Shown here: positions 25,533-32,803 of the stretch, piece after piece
Layout of the letters: the number at the start of each line of letters is the position of its first letter
Position numbering within the stretch: position 1 is the stretch's first letter
Source: DDH964 sp963763205
GTDB lineage: Bacteria > Desulfobacterota > Desulfuromonadia > Desulfuromonadales > DDH964
Direction of reading: 5' to 3'
Assembly (NCBI GenBank): GCA_963763205.1
Contig: CAVXNQ010000007.1
Location: forward strand, 1-64,000
Length of the DNA stretch: 64,000 nt
The notes under the pieces: model-generated
What the model was told of the DNA's origin: nothing
Seen by the model: only the letters and a program-made list of their open reading frames with translations
Databases searched by the model: none
Made by a program: the position numbers and the translations under genes

Positions 25533-25646
25533 AAATAATCGAATTTCGGCGCCCCAACCCCCGTCCTGTTTGATATAAATCCTGCTTGGGACGGTCCTTC
25601 GCCGTGGCTTTGCCGTCTTTAGCGTCTGTTTTTTGATTTTTCCACT

Positions 25647-25652
25647 TATAAT
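25647..25652 (+). promoter_or_regulatory. Probable -10 of the CYTH gene
   Basis: Perfect TATAAT at 25647-25652, with a T-rich stretch but no good -35 about 17 nt upstream. The ATG lies 29 nt downstream of the hexamer. Confidence 0.4.
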
Positions 25653-25680
25653 CAGCCACTTGTGCGAAGGAAGGAATCCC

Positions 25681-26158
25681 ATGGCTACGGAAATCGAACG
25701 CAAGTTTCTGGTCAATGGCAGGGCGTGGAGGCAGGGAGCCGGCGTAGCCTATTGCCAGGGGTATTTGAACCGCGACCCGGAGCGAACCGTCCGGGTGCGG
25801 ATCGCCGGGGACAGGGCCTTTTTGACCATCAAGGGGAGCGCCAAGGGCGCCAAGGGGATCTCCCGCGCCGAGTTCGAGTACGAAATCCCTGTTTCCGATG
25901 CGGAGCAGCTGTTGCCGCTGTGCGATGGCCATCTTATTCAAAAGGTCAGATACATCGTGACTCATGGCGGCAACACAATGGGAGGTCGACGAGTTCCACG
26001 GCGACAATGAAGGGCTGGTCATCGCGGAAATAGAATTGGCAAGTGAAGATCAGCCCTTTGAACGACCAGGCTGGGTTGGGCAAGAGGTCTCCGATGACCC
26101 GAGATATTTCAACGCAAACCTGGTTGCCGACCCGTTCGTCAATTGGCAGGAACGTTAA
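25681..26158 (+). CDS. CYTH-domain (triphosphate tunnel) protein, one frameshift
   Basis: The CYTH signature EIERKFLV (ExExK) begins at residue 4, followed by the tunnel strands RTVRVRIAGDRAFLTIKGS and ISRAEFEYEIP. These proteins hydrolyse triphosphate compounds such as inorganic triphosphate or thiamine triphosphate, or act as adenylate cyclases. The frame is lost near 25976: AACACAATGGG should read AACACATGGG, which restores WEVDEFHGDNEGLVIAEIEL and the C-terminal helix. The length is 3n+1. The ATG follows AAGGAAGG. Substrate uncertain; it is in the group of small single-CYTH proteins. Confidence 0.9.
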
Positions 26159-26259
26159 CCCCCCTCTTCTTCACGCCTTCAACCGGGTTCCGGAAACCTA
26201 TAGAAAACGATCGGTCGGGGCGAGAGGGTTTGCACCTCCGCCCGCCGGGCCGCCCGGTT

Positions 26260-27648
26260 TCACAGCGTCACCGTCTGCCGAAAACTCGCCTGCCCGACCT
26301 CCGCGCGACAGTCCCTGTGCAGCCGCTGGGCCAGCGTCTCCATGGCCTCGGGTTCGCCGTGGACCAGCACGACGCGCGGCCGGTTTTCGAACCGGCGGTA
26401 CCAGTCCACCAGCCCGTCCTGGTCGGCGTGGGCCGACAGGCCGCCGATGGTATGCACCTGGGCCTTGACCTGGACCGTTTCGCCCCATAGGCGGATACGC
26501 TTGGCCCCGTCGACCAGGCTGCGCCCCAGGGTTCCCCGGGCCTGGAAGCCGACGATCAGCACATGGGTGTGCTCGCGCCAGATGTTGTGCTTGAAGTGAT
26601 GCCTGATGCGGCCGCCGGTGCACATGCCGCTGCCGGCGATGATGATCGCGCCCGAGCGGACCTGGTTGATCTGGATGGAATCCTCGCTGCGCCGCGACAG
26701 GTGCAGGTTCGGCAGGTCGAAGGGGTCACCGCTCTGCTCGTAGATCGCGGCGTGCCTGTTCATCGTAAAGCTTGGCGTGCCGGGCATAGACCTCGGTCGC
26801 CTCGATCCCCATCGGACTGTCGAGAAAGACCTGCCAGCGCCGATTCCCCAGTCCTCATAGTGGCACTTGAAGGCGTAGAGCAGCTCCTGGGTGCGGCCGA
26901 CGGTAAAGGCCGGGATCAGGATGTTGCCCTGGCCGCTGCGGGCGCTGGAAATGATCCCGCCCAGCTCCTGCCAGGTCGCTTCCCAGCTCCGGTGGCGCCG
27001 GTTGCCGTAGGTGCTCTCCATGACCACCAGGTCGGCCTGCGCGATCGGCTCCGGATCGCGCAGGATCGGCGCCCCCTTGTGGCCCAGGTCGCCGCTGAAC
27101 ACCACCTTGCGGGTGCGGCCGCCTTCCGTCAACTCCAGCTCCACGATCGCCGAGCCGAGGATATGCCCCGCATCCCGCAGGGTCAGCGTGACCCCGGGCA
27201 GGATCTCCCTGGCCTGCCCGTAGTCGAGGGTCTGAAAGTGCCGCTGCGCCGCGCGCGCCTCGTCGCGGGTGTAGAGCGGCTCGAAAAGTTTGAGGCCCTT
27301 GCGCTGGCGTTTGTTGTTGGCCCACTGCACTTCTTTTTCATTCAGGTAGCCGGCGTCCTCGAGCATGATGGCGCACAGCTCGGCCGTGGCCCTGTGGGTG
27401 TAGACCGGCCCCGTGTAGCCGCGCTTGATCAGCAGGGGCAGCCGCCCGGAGTGGTCCAGGTGGGCGTGGGTCAGCACCACGGCATCGATTTCCGCGGCCG
27501 CGAAGAGGAACGGCTCCCGGTTGTGCTCTTCATGCTCGCGGGCGCCCTGGACCAGGCCGCATTCGACCAGCAGCCGCTGACCGCCGACCCGCACCAAAAA
27601 GCAGGAGCCGGTGACTTCGCGGGTCGCACCGAGAAATTCGATCTGCAT
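26260..27648 (-). CDS. MBL-fold/beta-CASP RNA nuclease, with a compensated pair of frameshifts
   Basis: 462 codons. Motifs in order: the start MQIEFLGATREVTGSCFLV, motif 2 LTHAHLDHSG (metal-binding HxHxDH), GDLGHKGAPIL and MESTYGNR, the beta-CASP hallmark IIAGSGMCTGGRIRHHFKHN, then GGLSAHADQDGLVDWYRRF. Such enzymes (RNase J/CPSF-73-like and YSH1-type) process or degrade RNA. Between about 26838 and 26765 some 26 codons are read in the wrong frame: the other frame gives RWQVFLDSPMGIEATEVYAR, which is the family sequence, so two indels cancel out. The protein is otherwise intact and soluble. The ATG at 27648 is the first in frame. Confidence 0.92.
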   Translation of the reverse strand: MQIEFLGATREVTGSCFLVRVGGQRLLVECGLVQGAREHEEHNREPFLFAAAEIDAVVLTHAHLDHSGRLPLLIKRGYTGPVYTHRATAELCAIMLEDAGYLNEKEVQWANNKRQRKGLKLFEPLYTRDEARAAQRHFQTLDYGQAREILPGVTLTLRDAGHILGSAIVELELTEGGRTRKVVFSGDLGHKGAPILRDPEPIAQADLVVMESTYGNRRHRSWEATWQELGGIISSARSGQGNILIPAFTVGRTQELLYAFKCHYEDWGIGAGRSFSTVRWGSRRPRSMPGTPSFTMNRHAAIYEQSGDPFDLPNLHLSRRSEDSIQINQVRSGAIIIAGSGMCTGGRIRHHFKHNIWREHTHVLIVGFQARGTLGRSLVDGAKRIRLWGETVQVKAQVHTIGGLSAHADQDGLVDWYRRFENRPRVVLVHGEPEAMETLAQRLHRDCRAEVGQASFRQTVTL

Positions 27649-27915
27649 GCTTCACCCGCCTTTCTTGCCCACCGTCAGCCTCCGATGATGGCCTCTTTGC
27701 CGTGACCGTACTGCTCGGATATTACATTGAAAACTTAACAAAAAACCCGGTTGCGGCAAGCTGGGTCTACTGCAATAGGCGGGCGGCCGTGAGATTGATG
27801 GAGTGAAAGAGATTGACCGCCTGCCGGGAGCGTGGGGATCGGCGGAGGCGGCGAGATTGTCGTAGGCCCCGGGATTCCCGCAGGCGGATTGGAGAAGGCA
27901 GGGAGCCAGAAACTG
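27649..27915. other. Gene-free spacer, no clear features
   Basis: Between the MBL nuclease start and the tRNA-Pro terminator I see no ORF with a ribosome site and no inverted repeat of note, apart from AT-rich sequence near 27720-27750. The minus-strand promoter of the nuclease must lie here, but no convincing hexamers were found. Confidence 0.4.
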
Positions 27916-27950
27916 AAAAGCCCCACTTTCCGCGAGGAAGGTGGGGCTGA
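27916..27950 (-). terminator. Intrinsic terminator of tRNA-Pro
   Basis: Read on the minus strand: AGCCCCAC, a 14-nt loop, GTGGGGCT, then TTTTC. It follows the tRNA 3' end by about 30 nt. The decayed copy at 25405 still carries the same stem. Confidence 0.7.
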
Positions 27951-27978
27951 TCTTTTGAATTCTTACGGAAAGGATGGG

Positions 27979-28052
27979 TCGGGGCGATAGGATTTGAACC
28001 TCCGACCCCCTGCTCCCGAAGCAGGTGCGCTACCAGACTGCGCTACGCCCCG
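27979..28052 (-). tRNA. tRNA-Pro (anticodon CGG)
   Basis: 74 nt without CCA. The acceptor stem is CGGGGCG/CGCCCCG with discriminator A. The D-arm contains GCGCAGTCTGGTAGCGC, the anticodon arm is CCTGC-TTCGGGA-GCAGG (loop centred on CGG), and the T-arm has GGTTCAAATCC. The sequence resembles E. coli proK. No CCA is encoded (the next bases are CCC). A promoter and a terminator flank it. Confidence 0.95.
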
Positions 28053-28082
28053 ACATCACTTCCCTTGAGACAACAGACGAGA

Positions 28083-28111
28083 CTTTTAGCACGGTCGTTC
28101 GGAAAATGCAA
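28083..28111 (-). promoter_or_regulatory. Promoter of tRNA-Pro
   Basis: On the minus strand, -35 TTGCAT (28106-28111) and -10 TAAAAG (28083-28088) with a 17-nt spacer; the tRNA starts 30 nt downstream. Good position and spacing. Confidence 0.65.
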
Positions 28112-28364
28112 GGGGATTTAGCCGTTGGTGGTGCGTTTGGAACGAAGTCCAGCCCAGGGAAAGATGCCGAACCTTTTTGAAGACTTATCCCGTGTTCGAT
28201 CCGCTATCGTGAAAATGGAGATGGCCCCATGGCAGAAGTTCCCTTGAGATGATTCCAGCCGAAATTGTTGTTCTTGACGATGGCTATGACGGAATCACCC
28301 CGGCGGCAAGGTTTTCGGGAAATAACCGGTCCGATTGCACGCTTCGGTTCGGTGGCGGCGATGG
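28112..28364. other. Gene-free spacer between tRNA promoter and adenylyltransferase 3' end
   Basis: About 250 nt. No ribosome-site-supported gene and no strong hairpin is visible. The short open frames that cross it lack support. It separates two minus-strand transcripts. Confidence 0.4.
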
Positions 28365-28934
28365 TTATTCCTCCTGCTGCAGTTTTTTCAGACGGGAGGG
28401 GATATCCCATTGCTTCATCAGGCGCAGGACGGCCTCCGGGACCAGCTGCTCCCAGGAATCGTCCTGAAGCATGAGGTTCCTGACGGTGCAGCCGCTGATG
28501 CCCTTTTTCTTCGGCGGGACTTCCCAGAGAATGTGGGTTTTCAGGCCCAGGGACCGAAACGTGGCCAGCTTTTTCCGGCCCCAGTCATCGTAGATGCTGA
28601 GAAAAAATACCGCATTGCGGGGGACGTAGTAGCGGTACAGTTCCGGGAAATTGATGGGGAAGGGGACGACGGAAAAGGTATCGGCTTCCACCCCGGCAGC
28701 TTCGAGGGTCTGGCGGACCATGAGGTAGCGTTCCCAGTAGCTGAGGGGATTGGCCAGCGGGGAATGACGGTGCTGGTCCGCCGGATCTTCCCGGGTCAGG
28801 TGCGGATCGGGATTGGTGATGCCGACGATCAGGTGGCGGCAAAGGTTTTTCCCCGCCAGCAGGTAGCGCAGGTGGTCGTTGTGCAGCACCTGGAAGCGTC
28901 CATGGATGACGCCCAGCTCGAAATCCACCGACAT
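28365..28934 (-). CDS. Nicotinamide-nucleotide adenylyltransferase-like protein
   Basis: 189 residues of a single nucleotidyltransferase domain. The nucleotide-binding motif GRFQVLHNDHLRYLL (GxFxPxHxxH type) starts near residue 12, and the second motif GISGCTVRNLML near residue 150 corresponds to ISSTxxR. The single-domain layout and the YWERYLMVRQTL region resemble archaeal-type NMN adenylyltransferases and the adenylyltransferase part of NadR, so it may join NMN or a related nucleotide to AMP. The substrate is not certain; a canonical nadD is also present at 50104. The start follows GAGGAG, 9 nt after the ApgM-like gene, so they are co-transcribed. Confidence 0.75.
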   Translation of the reverse strand: MSVDFELGVIHGRFQVLHNDHLRYLLAGKNLCRHLIVGITNPDPHLTREDPADQHRHSPLANPLSYWERYLMVRQTLEAAGVEADTFSVVPFPINFPELYRYYVPRNAVFFLSIYDDWGRKKLATFRSLGLKTHILWEVPPKKKGISGCTVRNLMLQDDSWEQLVPEAVLRLMKQWDIPSRLKKLQQEE

Positions 28935-28943
28935 CGGAGCTCC

Positions 28944-30255
28944 TCAGCGCAGGCGAAACGGTTCGTAGTCGCCCGGCCAGAAGGTCTGGTCCACAGGGGT
29001 GTCCATCAGGCCGGCCAGCTTGGCCCGGTCGAGGTAGTTGAGAACCAGGTACATGAATTCCTTGCCGCGGACACAACCCAGCGCGCCGCCCGCCGCGCTG
29101 ATCTCGTCGAAGCGATGCACCCCGTCGCGACGCACCCCGGAACCGCAGATGGTCAGCGGGACCGGCTCTCCCGAGTGGATGAGGGTGCCGCAACTCGGCG
29201 TGGAATGGTCGGCGGTGACGATGAGCAGGAGGTCGGGGTCTGCGAGCAGCGGGCCGAGCACGCGGCCGAGGCCCGCGTCGAGCGCCTCGATAACCGCCTT
29301 TTTGGCCAGCGGGTCGCGGCTGTGGCCGGCCTCGTCGGGCGCCTTGGTGTGCACGTGGATGAAGTCGTAGCGGTCCAGGGCCTCCCGGGCGCTGGTCAGG
29401 CGATCGGCGAGGTCTGCCGCCGGATCTCCGGTATCCCTGACGCGCTGGGAGTCGAGGCCGAGATAGGCGGACAGGCCCCAGTAGACGATGCCCGAAGCGA
29501 TGGACAGGCCGCGCAGCCCGTTTTGCTCCCGGAAGGAGAGGGGCTTTTTCAGACGGCCGGCCCGTTGGGTCACCAGCCCCTCGATGGGGAGCATGCCCCG
29601 GCGTTGCCGCTCCCGGTTGATCGGATGCTCCTGCAGCTGCCGGTGGACCCAGACCAGGTAGGCGTGAAGGGCGGCCGCCGTTCTTTGCGCCGTGGGGTCT
29701 GCGGAATGCTCCCGCCAGGGGCGCAGCGCCGCCAGCGGACGCCCTTCCCGGATCGGGTCGCTATCGGTGATGAAGGGCGAAACCTCGCCCTTCATCACCA
29801 GGACCCCGAACAGCCCCTTGGTCTGCTCCAGGCGGATGGAGATGCCATCGATCTGGAATTGCCCGATCGCCGCAAACAGGGCCTCTGCTTCCTCGGCCGT
29901 GGCGGTCGGTTCCCCCCGGTCGAGAATCAGGCCGCCATCGGACTCGTGGACCCGGGCAAAATGCGCCAGGATGGCGACGTCGGCGGGGTCGAGGGGAATG
30001 CCCGCGCCCAGGGCCTCCAGCGGCCCCCGGCCCGGGAAATCCGCGGGGTCGAAGCCGAACATGGCGAAATGGGCGTTTTCGCTGGGCAGGGCCTGGCCCA
30101 TGGCGCCGGCATGGTAAAGGCCGTTGGCCCCCTCGACTGGCCAGCCGGTCGAGATGGGGAGTCCGGGCCGCCTGCAGAGGAGTCTGCCAGTCGAGCGCCT
30201 CGATGCCACGATCGCCCAGGCCGTCGAGAAGTATCAGGAGACATCTGTCGGGCAA
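28944..30255 (-). CDS. ApgM-like 2,3-bisphosphoglycerate-independent phosphomutase, one frameshift
   Basis: Alkaline-phosphatase superfamily. The start is TTG at 30255 after AGGAGG; the product begins with LLILLDGLGD, the first metal-binding Asp. The frame slips near 30138-30142 (a GGCC where GGC is expected). Afterwards GANGLYHAGAMGQALPSENA continues in the next frame to the C-terminus, with the metal motifs DRYDFIHVHTKAPDEAGH and LIVTADHSTPS. This pattern is that of archaeal-type phosphoglycerate mutase (ApgM) and related cofactor-independent mutases. The length is 3n+1. A canonical GpmI also exists at 45915, so this one may act on another phosphosugar. Confidence 0.85.
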
Positions 30256-30287
30256 AGGACCTCCTGCGGGTGGGGATGGATGGTCAG

Positions 30288-30293
30288 ATTATA
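30288..30293 (-). promoter_or_regulatory. Probable -10 of the apgM-like operon
   Basis: Perfect TATAAT on the minus strand at 30288-30293, about 33 nt upstream of the TTG start. A weak -35-like CTTTCA lies 17 nt further upstream. Confidence 0.45.
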
Positions 30294-30357
30294 GACGGCA
30301 TGGGCCCGGTTGAAAGGGTACTTGCGGGTTGCGGAGAAAAATGACGACTTTTCCGGA

Positions 30358-31003
30358 TCAGCAACAAGGAGAGAGGAGGCAAGGCGCCGGGGAAACCGGG
30401 AGTTCGACCGGGGCATTGTTCCAGGCGGGGCGATAGCCGCCGCCATGCAGAGCTTTGATGAGTTCGTCCCGGGAATGGACCGGATTACGGAACGTCGTGA
30501 CCACCCGGCCCAACTCGGCGAGGGTGTGAGCATCGCTGCCGCCGCACTCGTTCAGGGCATAGCAGCCTCGCCAATTTTCAACCTGGCGGTTCTCGAAATC
30601 CCGGTTGCGGCCGTTGATCCCTTCGACGGTTCGGCAGAGGCCGCTGCGGACGATCTCTTCGGCGGTCGGTCGCGCTGCCCGGAACGGGTGGGCGGCAATA
30701 GCCGCCCCGCCCCATCGGTTGACTGTTTGCAGCAGCTCGCCAGCGCCCATACCGGGGGGCAGTGCCTCGAAGGGACCGAACAGGAGGAAATCCCCCTGGG
30801 GGGTCGAGTACTCCATGCCGATAATGACGCAGAGTCCGTCCGGCCTGCACCCCTTCGCGGAGGCCATGGCGGATCTCCATGGTGTCGTGGTCGGTGATGC
30901 CGACCCCATCCAACCCCCGGGCGCGGGCGTGGGCGAGGATCTCCCCGATCCCGAGGCTGCTGCAGGGAGAGAGCGTGGTATGGACATGCAGGTCAAAGCG
31001 CAT
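30358..31003 (-). CDS. PHP-domain phosphoesterase, one frameshift
   Basis: About 214 residues. The N-terminal PHP motif RFDLHVHTTLSPCSSLG and the second metal motif VGITDHDTMEI are in one frame. Near 30838-30843 the frame slips (CCGGAC should be CCGAC), and CVIIGMEYSTPQGDFLLFG, AAIAAHPFR and the final GGSDAHTLAELG motif continue in the other. The length is 3n+1. These proteins hydrolyse phosphoester bonds with a trinuclear metal site; close relatives are RNase AM/TrpH-like 5'-3' exonucleases. It is directly downstream of, and probably overlapping, the radical SAM gene. Confidence 0.85.
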
Positions 31004-32059
31004 GGTGCGATTCCCGGAGAATTCTGCAAGGTTTTCGGTCGCGGGGTGGGCGGGACCGCCAGATTCCCGATATCCACACAGGATAGCCGCCGCACTTTCT
31101 CCAGGCAAGCGCAAAACGCCTGGTGCTGCGGGTGCCCCGGCAGATGCACGGCGCGGGCGAGGAATTCGTTGCGGTCCCAGCTGCGCCAGTCGACCAGCTG
31201 ACTCAGGTAGGCTGCGGCGCCGAAGCGGTGGGCGAGCTCGACGAAGGCGGGCAGTTCGCGAAGTTGTTGGCCTGGACGACGCAGCTCAGTTTCAGCTCCA
31301 GGCCGAGGCCGGCGATGAAAGCGAGGTTCTCCAGCAGTCGCTGCCAGCTCGCCGCCGCGGTTGGTGGCGTAGGTGGCTGGCCGTGGCGGCATCCACGGAG
31401 ATCTCGGCGCTTTTCACCAGAGGATGGATGGCGGCCAACTCGCGCCAGGTCGCGGGGGTCCAGAGCTGGCCGTTGCTGTGCAGGTGGATGCGCTGCAGGC
31501 GGGGGAACCCGTCCGGATCGAAGCGGGCCAGAAAGGGACGGAAGAGCGGGCTGGCCAGGGGTTCGCCGGTGCCGCACAGGCGCAGCTCCTCGACTCCCGG
31601 CGCGACGGCGGCAAACAGCCGGGAATGGATGGCGGCCGCCCTCTCCAGGGCGGTTCCGCTGGCCACCAGGGGCGCCGGGCGGCAGCTCGGGCAGGCGAGG
31701 TTGCAGCTGCGGTCGTAGCAGAGGTTGATCCGCCGCGGGCCGAAGGGGAGGCGGGTCAGGCGCTGGTCCAGGGCGGCGCGCAGCTGCGGGTCGGTGATCG
31801 GTCGCGGGGGGAACGACCGGGGGTTCGGCGGAGGCCAGGAACGGGCAGCGGCGGCGGTTGCAGTGGCGGAAGGAGCCGTCAGGATGGCGGCGCGAATGGC
31901 CCGGGCGCGATCGCCGTTCCAGATCGCCTCGAAGGGCTGTTGCAGGAGGTTGCCCAGCGGTCGGCCGATCCAGGCCGGACAGCAGCAGAAGACGCTGCCG
32001 TCGTGGTGGACCTCGCACCAGTCGAAGGGGTTGCTGCAGGTCAGGGGCGGACCGGGCAC
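30993..32059 (-). CDS. Radical SAM protein, multiple frameshifts
   Basis: The protein reads through at least five indels (near 31880, 31810, 31378, 31350 and 31262). The core is clear: NLCYDRSCNLACPSCRP holds the CxxxCxxC cluster, preceded by CSNPFDWCEVHHDGSVFCCC and HCNRRRCPF (SPASM-like extra cysteines) and followed by ELRLCGTGEPLASPLFRPFL, AEISVDAATA, and LKLSCVVQANNF. It is thus a radical SAM enzyme with auxiliary cluster ligands in front of the core, acting on an unknown peptide or protein. GTG at 32059 follows the lipoprotein stop by 7 nt. The exact C-terminus is uncertain; 30993 assumes the third frame. Confidence 0.75.
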
Positions 32060-32066
32060 GGCCGGA

Positions 32067-32216
32067 TTACTGTTTGAGGCCGGCTTCGAAGCCGTGGGCG
32101 GCTCCCTGCAGGGCGTTGCCGACATGGTGCAGGTCCTTGCGGGCCCCGACCAGGGTTTCGCAACCGCAGAGGCTGAGCAGGAGCAGCAGGGTCAGCAGAG
32201 GGGCAAGGCGGGGCAT
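32067..32216 (-). CDS. Entericidin-like small lipoprotein, 49 aa
   Basis: ATG at 32216 follows AGGAGA with 6-7 nt spacing. The product is a signal peptide (LAPLLTLLLLLSL) with lipobox LSLCGC, so Cys17 or Cys19 becomes the lipidated N-terminus. The remainder (ETLVGARKDLHHVGNALQGA) has the pattern of entericidins EcnA/EcnB, small outer-membrane lipoproteins. It sits 11 nt after lspA, the enzyme that cleaves such signal peptides, and ahead of a radical SAM gene. Entericidin pairs act as toxin/antidote in some bacteria, but only one is seen here. Confidence 0.8.
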   Translation of the reverse strand: MPRLAPLLTLLLLLSLCGCETLVGARKDLHHVGNALQGAAHGFEAGLKQ

Positions 32217-32227
32217 GGGGGAATCTC

Positions 32228-32713
32228 CTAGCGGCCGGTCTTCTTGGCCCGCTCCTCGCGCCAGAGGTCGACCAGCAGCAGGCAGACGCCGACGGTGATC
32301 GCCGAATCGGCGACGTTGAAGGCCGGCCAGTGATAGCGGTACCAGTGGACGTCGATGAAATCGATCACCTCGCCGAGGCGCACCCGGTCGATGAGGTTGC
32401 CGACCGCGCCGGCGAAGATCAGGGCGAGGGAGAAGTTGAGCAGGCGCTGTTCGTCCCGCAGCCGGCGCATATACCAGAGGATGCCGAGCGCGGCGACGAG
32501 GGAGACGGTGATGAAGAAGGGGATGCGCACCGCGCTGTCGGCAAAGATGCCGAAGGCCGCCCCCTTGTTGCGCACGTAGGTGAGGTGGAAGAAGTCGGGA
32601 AGGACCGTCACCGACTCGTGGACCCGGAAGTGGCTGTCGACATAGAACTTGGTCGCCTGGTCGAGAATCAGGACCACGCAGGAGACAATGGCGAGCAGGC
32701 GGTAACGGGACAC
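32228..32713 (-). CDS. lspA: Lipoprotein signal peptidase
   Basis: 161 residues, four membrane helices. The catalytic aspartates lie in the motifs GAVGNLIDRVRLGEVIDFIDVH (written as GAVGNLIDR, then VIDFIDVH) and FNVADSAITVGV. N-terminal LDQATKFYVD is the conserved A box. It cleaves the signal peptide from diacylated prolipoproteins at the periplasmic membrane face. It forms an operon with ileS upstream and a small lipoprotein downstream, as is common in bacteria. Confidence 0.97.
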   Translation of the reverse strand: MSRYRLLAIVSCVVLILDQATKFYVDSHFRVHESVTVLPDFFHLTYVRNKGAAFGIFADSAVRIPFFITVSLVAALGILWYMRRLRDEQRLLNFSLALIFAGAVGNLIDRVRLGEVIDFIDVHWYRYHWPAFNVADSAITVGVCLLLVDLWREERAKKTGR

Positions 32714-32727
32714 GGGAGACTCCGAGG

Positions 32728-32800
32728 TGATAGCTGTCAGCCTTCAGCTGTCAGCTCTCAGCTTACAACTTGTAGCTGTTAACTGATAACTGATAGCTGC
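32728..32800. repeat. Ten-unit degenerate heptamer array, ileS-lspA spacer
   Basis: Read on the minus strand, ten consecutive 7-nt units all fit (C/A/G)AG(C/T)T(A/G)(A/T/G), for example CAGCTAT, CAGTTAT, CAGTTAA, CAGCTAC, AAGTTGT, AAGCTGA, GAGCTGA, CAGCTGA, AGGCTGA, CAGCTAT. The period is exact over 70 nt although the units have diverged. It fills the whole spacer. Confidence 0.8.
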
Positions 32801-32803
32801 CTT

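Noticed and set aside
26260..27648. Intact MBL nuclease
   Set aside because: About 26 codons in the middle do not fit the family and the correct sequence is in another frame, so two opposite indels are present even though the ORF is open.
25377..28364. Integrated prophage or genomic island at tRNA-Pro
   Set aside because: No integrase, phage or plasmid gene lies between the tRNA copies; only two ordinary enzymes do. A small duplication or old insertion is all that can be said.
32067..32216. Toxin-antitoxin pair of entericidins
   Set aside because: Only one entericidin-like ORF is visible; no second one with lipobox lies next to it.
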